Source: Syntrophales bacterium (lineage in GTDB: Bacteria; Desulfobacterota; Syntrophia; Syntrophales; UBA2210). From it: a DNA stretch of 64,000 nt. The stretch lies in contig JALNXD010000009.1 of assembly GCA_023230565.1 (NCBI GenBank), forward strand, positions 1 to 64,000. The letters are read 5' to 3'. Below the pieces are notes generated by a model. That model was not told where the DNA came from, searched no databases, and saw nothing but the letters and a program-made list of their open reading frames with translations. Shown piece by piece: positions 18,315 to 26,551 of this stretch (the stretch's first letter is position 1; every line of letters starts with the position of its first letter). A program made the position numbers and the translations under genes.

Positions 18315-18404
18315 GAAGCGGACTGCCAGGGAACTGCGATAAGTCCGCTTCCTCTGGATCAGACTTATCGCAGCTTTCTCAACAGTAAATCGGCTGGTTT
18401 ACTG
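18315..18404 (-). promoter_or_regulatory. Structured RNA spacer between binding protein 2 and livH (overlapping alternative hairpins)
   Basis: Three stems can form. CAGTAAA (18383-18389) pairs with TTTACTG (18398-18404) across the stop codon of the binding protein. CTGCGATAAGT (18334-18344) pairs with ACTTATCGCAG (18363-18373), 11 perfect bases. GAAGCGGACT (18315-18324) pairs with AGTCCGCTTC (18342-18351), 10 perfect bases. The last two share 18342-18344, so they exclude each other at full length. No T run follows. Confidence 0.55.
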
Positions 18405-19682
18405 TCCGGCTCGTTTCCTCAGTTCCTCGACGCGCACAAATTTTTTATCGGGATTGGTTTTTTCTATCAGTTCCTTTGGATGGACAAGAATATATTGACC
18501 ATCTTCCTGGAACTGCCCATAAAGCACGGGATGGTAGGGATATCCCTTTTTCGGTTCATGTCTCTGCTTATCAAAAGCCCAAATCCAGAATCCGCGCTGG
18601 AATTCACCATTTTCTATCGCTTTTATCAAAGCATCCACATCATTGGCATTGCCGACTTTTTCCAGAGCTTCTTTAAGTATCCACGGACCATCATAGGCGC
18701 CATATGTAGATGCGAGCAATCCGGAACCCCTTGCCTGCAGCTTGGCAAGAAAGGGTTTCGAAAGATCGGTAAAGGGAATCATGATTTCCGGCCATAACGC
18801 ATTGACACCCAGCGCCTGTCCTCCCGTCATCTTCCAGAACGCCGCATAGCTGCATGCCCCGCTCTGAAACACGATATCGATATTTTTCGCCGGCGACTGT
18901 GCCCACTGCTTCACCAATGTCACCGTATCGGTGTAACCGGTAATCCAGTAAATTGAATCGGCACCGCTGGAGGCCACTTTTTCCAGGATCGGCAAGAACA
19001 TCTTTTCTTTGATATCAGTTGTTCCGTAATATACGACTTCTATTCCGTTTTGTTCGAAATATTCTTTCTGTGTCGGATATTGACCGGCCTTCCCTTTGCG
19101 ATAGACCTCTGTCCATCCGATATCCTCCACCAGAAGGGCAATTTTCTTCGTACCTATTGTATTTTTGAAGAAATCGATAAACCCGAGTTCTTTATTGTAT
19201 GTATCTCCGGTCATGGAGTAGATTCTGAATACGAATTTGTACTTGTCATAGTCATCGGCCACAAGATCGGTAAACCCGTGGTGAGCCGTCCAGAAGGCAA
19301 ACAGCAGATGAGGTTGACTGGGATAGAGCCTCGATGCCGTCTGCGCGCAGGCCGTGCTTCCCTCGGTCCCCTCAGTGAACACAAGCAGGCACTTGTCATT
19401 CAATACCAGCTTTTTGTATGCGGCAACCGCAAGCGGCACTTCTCTTTTCCAGTCCTCGGTAATCAGTTCCACAGGCCTCCCAAGTATACCGCCTGCGGCA
19501 TTGAGTTCTTCAATGCTGATTTCAAGGCTTGCCTTGTTGCTTGCACCGTAGGGAGTTGAAAGCGCACCTATAAACCCTATTTTAATCGGGTCTTTCGCGA
19601 TCGACTCTCCGGCTGCACCGATGAAAACCATCACGGTTACCAAAAGGGTGACACAGAAAATCTTACCTGAACCTTTCTTCAT
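18399..19682 (-). CDS. ABC transporter substrate-binding protein, LivK type (paralogue 2)
   Basis: 427 residues with a normal Sec leader (MKKGSGKIFCVTLLVTVMVF, cleavage near ESIA-KDPIKIG) and AGGAGG just upstream of the ATG at 19682. Peripla_BP_6 fold with GALSTPYGASNKASLEIS, TEDWKREVPLAVAAYKKL, TEGTEGSTACAQ, WITGYTDTVTLVKQW and GAYDGPWILKEAL. It lies directly upstream of livHMGF and is therefore the most likely cognate binding protein of that permease. It is very close in sequence to paralogue 3, which sits 224 bases further upstream, so tandem duplication is likely. Confidence 0.92.
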   Translation of the reverse strand: MKKGSGKIFCVTLLVTVMVFIGAAGESIAKDPIKIGFIGALSTPYGASNKASLEISIEELNAAGGILGRPVELITEDWKREVPLAVAAYKKLVLNDKCLLVFTEGTEGSTACAQTASRLYPSQPHLLFAFWTAHHGFTDLVADDYDKYKFVFRIYSMTGDTYNKELGFIDFFKNTIGTKKIALLVEDIGWTEVYRKGKAGQYPTQKEYFEQNGIEVVYYGTTDIKEKMFLPILEKVASSGADSIYWITGYTDTVTLVKQWAQSPAKNIDIVFQSGACSYAAFWKMTGGQALGVNALWPEIMIPFTDLSKPFLAKLQARGSGLLASTYGAYDGPWILKEALEKVGNANDVDALIKAIENGEFQRGFWIWAFDKQRHEPKKGYPYHPVLYGQFQEDGQYILVHPKELIEKTNPDKKFVRVEELRKRAGQ

Positions 19683-19906
19683 ATTTCCTCCTTTAATCGG
19701 TTAATCAATCTACGGCATGCAATACGTCTTGATGTGCCGCCATCTTGCTGCTGTTCACCGTTCAAAGACCGGTTCTCTGAATTATTTCTTCTATTTCTCT
19801 GTAAAAGCTGAACAAGTAAGTACGCATCCGCAGGATTTCAACTGTCTTCTCCCTGTGGTTCCTCTTCCAGATTTTAAAATGTCATCAAACCGCGATGCAC
19901 CCGCTG

Positions 19907-21202
19907 TTATTGTCCTGCTCTTTTTCTCAGTTCTTTGACACGGACATATTCGCGATCAGGATTAGTCAAATCTACAAGGACTTTGGGGTGTACCAGAATG
20001 TAATCACCGTTTTCCTGGAACTGGCCTAACACGGTCGGATGATAGGGATGTCCCTTTTTGGGTTCGTGCCGTTTATCGAAAGCCCATACCCAGAACCCTC
20101 TCTGGAATTCTCCGGTTTCGATCGCCTTTATAAGCTTTTCCACATCATCTGCGCCTCCGGCCTTTTCTATGGCTCCTTTCAGGATCCACGGACCGTCATA
20201 GGCACCGTATGAGGATGCAAGGAATCCTGCTTTTTTTGCCCTTAGTTTTTCCAGAAAGGTTTTGGATTCTTTCGTGTAGGGAATAAGAATTTCAGGCCAG
20301 GTTGCGGTAATACCCAAGGCCTGTTCACCTGTCATGTTCCAGAACGCTGCATAACTGCAGGCGCCGCTTTGAAACACAAGGTCCATATTTTTTGCGGGCG
20401 ATTGGGCCCACTGTTTCACCAGGGTCACCGTATCCGTATACCCTGTAATCCAGTAAATCGAATCGGCGCCGCTTGCCGCCACTTTTTCGAAAATGGGCAG
20501 AAACATTTTTTCTTTGATATCGGTGATGCCATAGTACACCACCTCTATCCCGTTCTTCTCGAAATATTCTCTCTGCGTCGGGAATACTCCCGGTCTCCCC
20601 TTGCGGTAGACCTCCGTCCAGCCGATATCTTCTATGAGGAGCGCCAGCTTCTTTGCACCGATGGTATCCTTGAAAAATTCGATAAATCCCAGATCCGAAT
20701 TATAGGTATCCGCCGTGCTCGGATATACCCGGAAAATAAACTTGTACTTGTCGTAATCATCTGCCACCAGATCGGTAAATCCTTCATGAGCTGTCCAGAA
20801 TGCGAACATGAGGTGAGGCTGACTTGGATAAAGCCTGGAAGCCACCTGCGCACAGGCTGTACTGCCTTCGGTCCCCTCGGTAAACACGAGCAGGCATTTA
20901 TCATTCAATACCAGCTTTTTGTAGGCTGCAACGGCAAGAGGCACTTCCCGTTTCCAGTCTTCCGTGATCAGTTCGACAGGCCTCCCCATTATACCGCCTG
21001 CTGCATTAATTTCTTCGATACTGATATCGAGGGCCGCTTTGTTGCTTGCACCATAAGGAGTCGACAATGCGCCTATCAAACCTATTTTTATGGGTTCTTT
21101 TGCGATTGACTCCCCGACGGTACCGCACAGAAAAAATGTAAAAATGATTAGAATGGTAACAATGGAAAAAAATCCACCGGACTTTAAAATCTCTCTCTTC
21201 AT
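19907..21202 (-). CDS. ABC transporter substrate-binding protein, LivK type (paralogue 3)
   Basis: 431 residues from the ATG at 21202, which has GGAGGG (21212-21207) four bases upstream; an upstream in-frame ATG at 21238 lacks a site. The leader has KREILK followed by a hydrophobic run ending near GESIA-KEPIKIG. Motifs are those of paralogue 2: GALSTPYGASNKAALDIS, TEGTEGSTACAQ, WITGYTDTVTLVKQW, QSGACSYAAFW. It differs mainly in the central region (PSTADTYNSDLGF against SMTGDTYNKELGF). It is the first gene of the minus-strand run that continues into livHMGF and the CoA-transferases. Confidence 0.92.
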   Translation of the reverse strand: MKREILKSGGFFSIVTILIIFTFFLCGTVGESIAKEPIKIGLIGALSTPYGASNKAALDISIEEINAAGGIMGRPVELITEDWKREVPLAVAAYKKLVLNDKCLLVFTEGTEGSTACAQVASRLYPSQPHLMFAFWTAHEGFTDLVADDYDKYKFIFRVYPSTADTYNSDLGFIEFFKDTIGAKKLALLIEDIGWTEVYRKGRPGVFPTQREYFEKNGIEVVYYGITDIKEKMFLPIFEKVAASGADSIYWITGYTDTVTLVKQWAQSPAKNMDLVFQSGACSYAAFWNMTGEQALGITATWPEILIPYTKESKTFLEKLRAKKAGFLASSYGAYDGPWILKGAIEKAGGADDVEKLIKAIETGEFQRGFWVWAFDKRHEPKKGHPYHPTVLGQFQENGDYILVHPKVLVDLTNPDREYVRVKELRKRAGQ

Positions 21203-21438
21203 GGTTCCCTCCTTTTCCTTCACAAAGGTTAAGGTCATTAAATATGATAAGCCGCATGCGACTTATCCTCAGCTTATGAAGATTGATGATAGAGATCTTG
21301 TGATACTGTGAAAAAAATGACATTTACGGCAGCGACTTGATTTTGAAGTGTGCAACTGTTCATCCCCCAATGACAGAAGCAGCGGCTGCTTTTTATCGGT
21401 ACAACGCATTCAGATAGAAATTAACGGATTGATGGCTG

Positions 21439-21467
21439 TTCCTATCGTAACAGGAAATCCTTGTCAA
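21439..21467 (-). promoter_or_regulatory. Candidate promoter for binding protein 3 and downstream island
   Basis: Minus strand: perfect -35 TTGACA (21467-21462), 17-base spacer, weak -10 TAGGAA (21444-21439). It would give a ~230-base leader. Confidence 0.35.
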
Positions 21468-21497
21468 GATTTTTTTGAATATTTCTTCTGTTTTTCA

Positions 21498-21526
21498 TTG
21501 ACACCCGCCGAAGCCGTCCTTATACT
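21498..21526 (+). promoter_or_regulatory. Sigma-70-type promoter of the carboxyltransferase gene
   Basis: TTGACA (21498-21503), 17-base spacer, TATACT (21521-21526): nearly ideal. The expected start near 21533 leaves a leader of ~157 bases with a small hairpin. Confidence 0.65.
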
Positions 21527-21689
21527 CCTTCGACCATATGACTACGTATCTTTTACTCAAATTAATACGCGTGCTTTATAAGAAAAGCAAGCACGAAAGC
21601 GGCAAAACGCCTTTCGTTCTTGCCTTTATGTCCAAATAGTTCGTAAAATCGAACCATTATATAAATCATTATAAAAAAGAGGTGAACCG

Positions 21690-23240
21690 ATGGCACATGA
21701 GGGAAAAATCGATGAATTGAATCAGAGAAAAGAAATGGCGAAACAGATGGGGGGTGCCAAAAGTGTCTCAAAACAGCATTCTCTGGGAAAATTGACGGTC
21801 CGGGAGCGGATTGATTTGCTGGTCGACAAAGGAAGCTTCGATGAAATAGGAATACTGGCGGGAATTCCCGAATATGAAGATGGAAAATTAAAATCATTCT
21901 TGCCCGATAATGCCGTAACGGGCATGGGGAAAATCGACGGGAGGCCCGTATGTATAAACGGTTCGGACTGGACTACACCCGGATTGTCATCAGGGGCGGG
22001 CGGCGGTAAGACATGCTTCATAGAACGAATGGCGCTGGACTGGCGTATGCCTGTGGTTCGGCTGCTCGATGCGGGAGGCACGCGGCTGACTATGATGGAG
22101 AACATAGGCCATGCAGTAATTCCGGCCAACCCCGAACTGCCGTACCAGGCCAAACTGTTGGCCGAAGTCCCCGTAGTTTCAGCAGTTGTAGGTTCGGCAG
22201 GAGGATGGGTCGGTGTGATAGCGGCGCTTTCGCACTGGAATGTAATGACAAAAAAGAATGCACAGCTTTTTGTAGGAGGTCCCCCGGTAATCAAACGCGC
22301 TTTCAATATCGATATCAGCAAAGAGGAACTCGGTAATTACAAAATTCATGCAGAAAAAAGCGGCGTCGTATACAATGTCGCCGAAAACGAGCAAGATGCG
22401 TTTGATCAGGTAAAAAGCTTCCTGAGCTATCTGCCCGGCAATGTGTGGGAGCAGCCTCCATGTACCGAAAACGATGATGATCCCGAACGGCGGGATGAGG
22501 AACTGCTGTCTATCATTCCTGAAAACCCGGGCCGGACATTCGACATGAGAAAATTGATCAAAATGGTCGCAGATCGAGATTCCGTGTTTGAAATCGGACC
22601 TCTTCATGCACCCTCGCTGACTACCTGCCTTGCGCGCATGAACGGAATCCCTGTTGCAGTAATGGGAAATAACAGGAAATTTCACGGCGGCGCACAAACT
22701 GCTGCGGCATGTGATAAAATGATGAGGTTTGTCGATCTCGCCGATACGTTTCATTTACCAATTATTTATTTTGTAGATGTTCCCGGTTTCATGATCGGGC
22801 CTGATTCCGAAGTTGAGGGGACCCTTCGTAAAGCAGCCCGCACGGCCGTTGCGATACAGCAGACTACTACGCCATGGCTGAGTGTCGTTGTCGGCCGGTG
22901 TTACGGAGTGGCAGGCTGGTTTCATAAAAACGAGGGCAGAACGGGGATGCGTTACGCCTGGACCACCGCCCGCTGGGGTTCACTGCCTATCGCAGGAGGT
23001 GCATTAGCTGCTCATGGCGATGAAATCAGGAATGCGGCCGATCCGGAGAAAAAACTCAAGGAAATAGAGCAGAAGCTGGAACAGATGACATCGCCCTTCA
23101 GGACGGCAGAGGCATTCGGGATCGAAGAAATCATTGATCCCCGTGAAACAAGATCGATCCTGTGTAATTTTGTTAAAATGTCAAGAAGGATAGGAGCGAC
23201 CCAGCTTGGACCGAAGTTCCGGTACGGAATCCGGCCTTGA
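21690..23240 (+). CDS. Acyl-CoA carboxyltransferase subunit (PccB/AccD-like)
   Basis: 516 residues, full length. The N-terminal half contains KLTVRERIDLLVD, the acyl-CoA loop LLDAGGTRLTMMEN and VGGPPVIKRAF. The C-terminal half has FHGGAQTAAACDKMMRF, DVPGFMIGPDSE and VVGRCYGVAGWFHKN. It transfers a carboxyl group between biotin and an acyl-CoA. AGAGGTGA precedes the ATG. It is transcribed alone from a strong promoter and ends at a bidirectional terminator. It resembles the truncated gene at 2-1141 (shared ENExxxxxIxxxLSYLP and DPRETR blocks) more than the one at 10524-12158. The biotin carboxylase partner is not in the window. Confidence 0.93.
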   Translation: MAHEGKIDELNQRKEMAKQMGGAKSVSKQHSLGKLTVRERIDLLVDKGSFDEIGILAGIPEYEDGKLKSFLPDNAVTGMGKIDGRPVCINGSDWTTPGLSSGAGGGKTCFIERMALDWRMPVVRLLDAGGTRLTMMENIGHAVIPANPELPYQAKLLAEVPVVSAVVGSAGGWVGVIAALSHWNVMTKKNAQLFVGGPPVIKRAFNIDISKEELGNYKIHAEKSGVVYNVAENEQDAFDQVKSFLSYLPGNVWEQPPCTENDDDPERRDEELLSIIPENPGRTFDMRKLIKMVADRDSVFEIGPLHAPSLTTCLARMNGIPVAVMGNNRKFHGGAQTAAACDKMMRFVDLADTFHLPIIYFVDVPGFMIGPDSEVEGTLRKAARTAVAIQQTTTPWLSVVVGRCYGVAGWFHKNEGRTGMRYAWTTARWGSLPIAGGALAAHGDEIRNAADPEKKLKEIEQKLEQMTSPFRTAEAFGIEEIIDPRETRSILCNFVKMSRRIGATQLGPKFRYGIRP

Positions 23241-23347
23241 TATTTGTAAATTTGTTTCATCGAAATACTTTCGCAGCCCGCACCCTGGAGGAAATGAGAA
23301 TAGCACATGCAACAGGGAAAAAGCGGGAAGAAATAAACCTGGAGAAC

Positions 23348-23393
23348 TAAAAAAAGAAGGGGCCCCGGATTGAACCGGTCCAGCCCCTTTTTA
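23348..23393. terminator. Bidirectional terminator between convergent genes
   Basis: AAGGGGC (23357-23363) pairs with GCCCCTT (23383-23389), with an inner CCGG/CCGG pairing. It is flanked by an A run on the left and a T run on the right, so it can stop the carboxyltransferase (+) and binding protein 4 (-). Confidence 0.8.
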
Positions 23394-23408
23394 ATCCTGC
23401 GATTATAA

Positions 23409-24704
23409 TTAAAGACCCGCCTTTTTTCTCAAATCCTTTACACGTACATACTGATCACCGGGATTGGTAATTTTTGCGAGATTTTCCGGATGTACCAGTA
23501 TATAACGGCCATCTTCCTGAAATTGACCAATAAGAAGAGGAAAATAGGGGTACCCTTTTTTCGGCTCATGCCTGCCGTCGAAAGCCCATACCCAGAAACC
23601 GTGCTGAAATTCTCCTTCTTCGATATTTTTAATTACTTTTTCCATATTTTCAGTACTTCCAGCTTTCTCGATTGCCTCTTTTACTATCCAGGGGCTGTCA
23701 TACGCACCCGGGATGCCGCCGGTAAAGCCGAAACCCGCTTTTTTCAATTTTTCCAGAAACGGTTTCGTCTGCTTCGTAAAAGGAATAGTAATTTCCGGTG
23801 CGACTTCGGTGACTCCCAGGCATCGTCCGCCCGTCATCTGCCAGAACGATGCATAACTTGACGCCGCACCTGAAGCGAGCACAATATCCATGTCTTTTGC
23901 AGCTGATTGCGACCACTGCTTTATCAATGTGACTGTATCCGTATAACCCATGGAAAAACATATTGTATCTGCTCCGCTCGCGGCAGCCTTTTCCAGAATG
24001 GGCAGAAACATTTTTTCCTTGCCGTCCGTAACGGTATAATACACCACCTGCATACCGTTTTGTTCGAAATATTCTTTCATCGTCGGATAGACTCCCGGCT
24101 TTCCTTTGCGGGGAATTTCCGAAAATCCCGCTTCCTCAATAAGAAGTGCCACCTTCTTTGTTCCTATGGTGTTCTTGAAAAATTCCATATACTTCAAATG
24201 AGGATTATAGGTATCGGCAATATTCGAATAGACACGGAATATGAATTTATACTTCTCATAATCATCGGCTACCAGATCGGTAAAACCATCATGCGAAGTC
24301 CAGAGGGCAAACATCAGGTGAGGCTGGGTCGAATAGAGCCTGGAGCCGACCTGCGCACACGCAGTGCTTCCCTCGGTCCCCTCGGTAAACACAAGCAGGC
24401 ATTTGTCATTCAATACCAGCTTTTTGTACGCGGCAACCGCAAGCGGCACTTCTCTTTTCCAATCCTCGGTAATCAGTTCCACCGGTCTGCCCAGAATGCC
24501 TCCCGCCTTGTTGATCTCTTCTATGGTGATATCGAGCGTCGCCTTGTTGCTCGCACCATAAGGAGTCGAAAGTGCGCTTATGAAACCGATTTTGACAGGC
24601 TGTTCGGCATACGCATTTCCCATGGGTCCTGTGAAACAACACAATCCCGTCAAACAGAAGAAACTGCACAAACGCAACACCCTTACAAAAACCTTCTTCT
24701 TCAT
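23409..24704 (-). CDS. ABC transporter substrate-binding protein, LivK type (paralogue 4)
   Basis: 431 residues from the ATG at 24704, which has AGGAGG (24716-24711) six bases upstream; an in-frame start at 24833 lacks a site. The leader is MKKKVFVRVLRLCSFFCL, cleaved near AYA-EQPVKIG. It keeps STPYGASNKATLDI and TEGTEGSTACAQ. It differs from the other paralogues in the hinge/ligand region: CFSMGYTDTVTLIKQW for WITGYTDTVTLVKQW, ASGAASSYASFWQ for QSGACSYAAFW, and GAYDSPWIVK for GAYDGPWILK. These changes at otherwise fixed positions suggest another ligand. No permease gene is next to it, so it may share the LivHMGF set at 14.9-18.3 kb. Confidence 0.92.
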   Translation of the reverse strand: MKKKVFVRVLRLCSFFCLTGLCCFTGPMGNAYAEQPVKIGFISALSTPYGASNKATLDITIEEINKAGGILGRPVELITEDWKREVPLAVAAYKKLVLNDKCLLVFTEGTEGSTACAQVGSRLYSTQPHLMFALWTSHDGFTDLVADDYEKYKFIFRVYSNIADTYNPHLKYMEFFKNTIGTKKVALLIEEAGFSEIPRKGKPGVYPTMKEYFEQNGMQVVYYTVTDGKEKMFLPILEKAAASGADTICFSMGYTDTVTLIKQWSQSAAKDMDIVLASGAASSYASFWQMTGGRCLGVTEVAPEITIPFTKQTKPFLEKLKKAGFGFTGGIPGAYDSPWIVKEAIEKAGSTENMEKVIKNIEEGEFQHGFWVWAFDGRHEPKKGYPYFPLLIGQFQEDGRYILVHPENLAKITNPGDQYVRVKDLRKKAGL

Positions 24705-24797
24705 AAAATTCCTCCTTTTTTTCTGACAGTCACGAACAAGGTGCCCTCCGGCAGAACCGCAAGCTGCACGATGTTTACCCCCTGAACAGCAGCCGGT

Positions 24798-24808
24798 TTC
24801 CGCCGGAA
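24798..24808 (-). promoter_or_regulatory. Conserved palindromic leader motif of binding protein 4
   Basis: TTCCGGCGGAA, an inverted repeat around one base, lies 94 bases upstream of the ATG at 24704. The flanking bases (GCATTCCGGCGGAAA) are also shared with the copy before binding protein 5. It could be an operator or a remnant of leader duplication. Confidence 0.4.
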
Positions 24809-24844
24809 TGCGCACAGTATCGCGATCCGTCATAATGACCCAAA

Positions 24845-24873
24845 TCTATAAATCAAAAAATTTTTCAAGACAA
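24845..24873 (-). promoter_or_regulatory. Candidate promoter of binding protein 4
   Basis: Minus strand: TTGTCT (24873-24868), 17-base spacer of AT-rich sequence, TATAGA (24850-24845). Moderate match. Confidence 0.35.
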
Positions 24874-25069
24874 ATAAATTTTATCTCTATTTTTCCTTCT
24901 GTCCAAAGGCAGGCATATGGATAGGAGATTACATCAGGCATGCCCCTTCACTTCCTGCCGGCATGGCTGGTCGCATCAGAAGCTTCCGGGTGTATACTTT
25001 GCCCTATTTCTGCGTAGCTGATCTTTCGGCTGAATCAGAATATGCGAGCTGCCGCCGCCTGCATACCTG

Positions 25070-26362
25070 TCATCGGCCCGCTTGTTTTCGCAAATCGTTA
25101 AGCGGTATATATCTGTCGTCGGGATTTGTTATCTTTCTCAGTTCTTCCGGAAAAATAAGAACATATTTTCCATCCGGCTGAAACTGCCCCCAGACAAAGG
25201 ACTGCACATAGGGATATCCCTTTTTCGGATCATGCTGCGAATCAAATGCCCATTTACTGAAGCCCCTCTGTATTTCGGTAGTTTCTATAATCTTGATCAG
25301 GGCATTCGCATCCGTGCAGCCTGCTTTCTCTATGGCATTCTTCAGGATCCAGGGGCCGTCATACGCGCCGGGAGTAGATCCGAGATACCCGGCGCCACTC
25401 GCCTTTAATTTGGCCAGGAAAGGTTTGGTACGTTCGGTATAGGGGATCGTGATTTCCGGTGATGCGATGACATTACCCAGGGTCTTGCCGCCCGTCATAT
25501 CCCAGAACGCTGCATAGCTGCCCTCGCCGCTCTGCAATACGATATTGAGGTCTTTGGAACCTGATTGCGCCCACTGCTTCACAAATGCCACAGAATCGCT
25601 GCAGGCGATGATGGCATAGATTGTATCAGCACCGCGCGCGGCTATTTTTTCGAAAATCGGCAAAAACATCTTTTCTTTTATATCTGTGGTTGCCTCATAC
25701 ACAACCTCAACTCCGTTTTTCTCAAAATATTCTTTCTGTGATGGAGCAACTCCGGGTTTTCCTTTTCGATACAGTTCTGTCCATGCAAGATCTTCTATTA
25801 TCAGACCGACCTTTTTTGTCCCTATTACATCCTTGAACAGTTCCAGCACTTCAAGTTTGGGATTAAACGCATCTGCTGCCTTCCCGTAGACTCTGAAAAC
25901 GAATTTGTACTTGTCGTATTCTTGGGCTACTATATCGGTAATTTCTCCTCCCTGAACCCAATTGGCAAACATAAGATGCGGATATGTCGGATAAAGACGC
26001 GCCCCCACTTGCGCGCAGGCCATACTTCCCTCTGTCCCTTCTGTAAAAACGAGCACGCATCCGTCATTCATCACCAGTTTCTTGTACGCCGCAACCGCCA
26101 GTGGCATCTCCCGTTTCCAATCTTCCGTAACCAGCTTGACGGGTCTGCCCAGAATGCCCCCCGCCTCGTTCATCTCTTGAATACTGATTTCAAGCGCCGA
26201 TTTATTGCTTGCTCCGTAAGGGGTGGAAAGCGCTCCGATAAACCCGATTTTAACAGGGTCTGCGGCATACGCGTCTCCCACGAAACCGATGAGAGAAAAG
26301 AGCCCGGTTAAAAAGAAAGAACTACATAGAAGCAATACCCATCTGAGAATTCTTCTCTTCAT
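25070..26362 (-). CDS. ABC transporter substrate-binding protein, LivK type (paralogue 5)
   Basis: About 430 residues from the ATG near 26362, preceded by AAAAGGAGG; an in-frame ATG at 26404 lies upstream of that site. The leader is MKRRILRWVLLLCSSFFL, cleaved near AYA-ADPVKIG. It has GALSTPYGASNKSALEIS and TEGTEGSMACAQ, but its central region is the most altered of the set after paralogue 1: AIIACSDSVAFVKQW replaces WITGYTDTVTLVKQW, and QSGEGSYAAFW replaces QSGACSYAAFW. An acidic residue has entered the latter loop. A different or more polar ligand is plausible. Its leader region matches that of paralogue 4. Confidence 0.92.
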   Translation of the reverse strand: MKRRILRWVLLLCSSFFLTGLFSLIGFVGDAYAADPVKIGFIGALSTPYGASNKSALEISIQEMNEAGGILGRPVKLVTEDWKREMPLAVAAYKKLVMNDGCVLVFTEGTEGSMACAQVGARLYPTYPHLMFANWVQGGEITDIVAQEYDKYKFVFRVYGKAADAFNPKLEVLELFKDVIGTKKVGLIIEDLAWTELYRKGKPGVAPSQKEYFEKNGVEVVYEATTDIKEKMFLPIFEKIAARGADTIYAIIACSDSVAFVKQWAQSGSKDLNIVLQSGEGSYAAFWDMTGGKTLGNVIASPEITIPYTERTKPFLAKLKASGAGYLGSTPGAYDGPWILKNAIEKAGCTDANALIKIIETTEIQRGFSKWAFDSQHDPKKGYPYVQSFVWGQFQPDGKYVLIFPEELRKITNPDDRYIPLNDLRKQAGR

Positions 26363-26455
26363 TAGATTCCTCCTTTTCAGTTTCAGTTGATACACATTAC
26401 CCATCCGGCTGTTCCGGCAAACCGCAGGATAATCACTACCCGAAAAAGCTGTGAT

Positions 26456-26466
26456 TTCCGCCGGAA
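26456..26466 (-). promoter_or_regulatory. Conserved palindromic leader motif of binding protein 5
   Basis: TTCCGGCGGAA lies 94 bases upstream of the start of binding protein 5, the same distance as the copy before binding protein 4. A TAGAAT sequence (26481-26476) just upstream could be a -10 box, which would put the motif over the transcription start. Confidence 0.4.
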
Positions 26467-26551
26467 TGCCATGCCATTCTATCAGTCAGTTGTTCTCTGA
26501 AAACCGGAAACCACAAATTCATCAACATGAATCAATTATCATGAGTTTCTT

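Larger units (their letters stand above)
21203..21689. other. 487-base divergent regulatory region
   Basis: The spacer separates binding protein 3 (-) from a carboxyltransferase (+). It holds a near-consensus promoter on plus (21498-21526), a candidate promoter on minus (21467-21439), a 22-base imperfect palindrome GATAAG...CTTATC (21246-21267) in the minus leader, and a hairpin CGTGCTT/AAGCACG (21569-21595) in the plus leader. No credible gene is present. Confidence 0.6.
24705..25069. other. 365-base spacer between binding proteins 5 and 4
   Basis: No gene is seen. It contains a candidate minus-strand promoter (24873-24845) and, downstream of it, the motif TTCCGGCGGAA (24808-24798) that recurs at the same distance before binding protein 5. 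Confidence 0.55.

Noticed and set aside
18345..18360. TCCAGAGGAA on the minus strand in the binding protein 2-livH spacer, similar to the PyrR-like site
   Set aside because: No pyrimidine gene is nearby and an 8-10-base match can occur by chance; the loop context differs.
20369..21109. Long open frame antisense to binding protein 3, with similar ones antisense to copies 4 and 6
   Set aside because: The antisense frames recur because the sense genes are paralogues. They lack starts with ribosome sites and any family match.
21722..22321. Open frame of 199 codons antisense to the carboxyltransferase
   Set aside because: It mirrors a strongly conserved gene on the other strand, has no ribosome site, and its composition is that of an antisense shadow.
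23361..23390. GATTGAACCGG near 23370 looked like a tRNA T-arm
   Set aside because: No acceptor or anticodon stems fit; the sequence is the loop of a bidirectional terminator.
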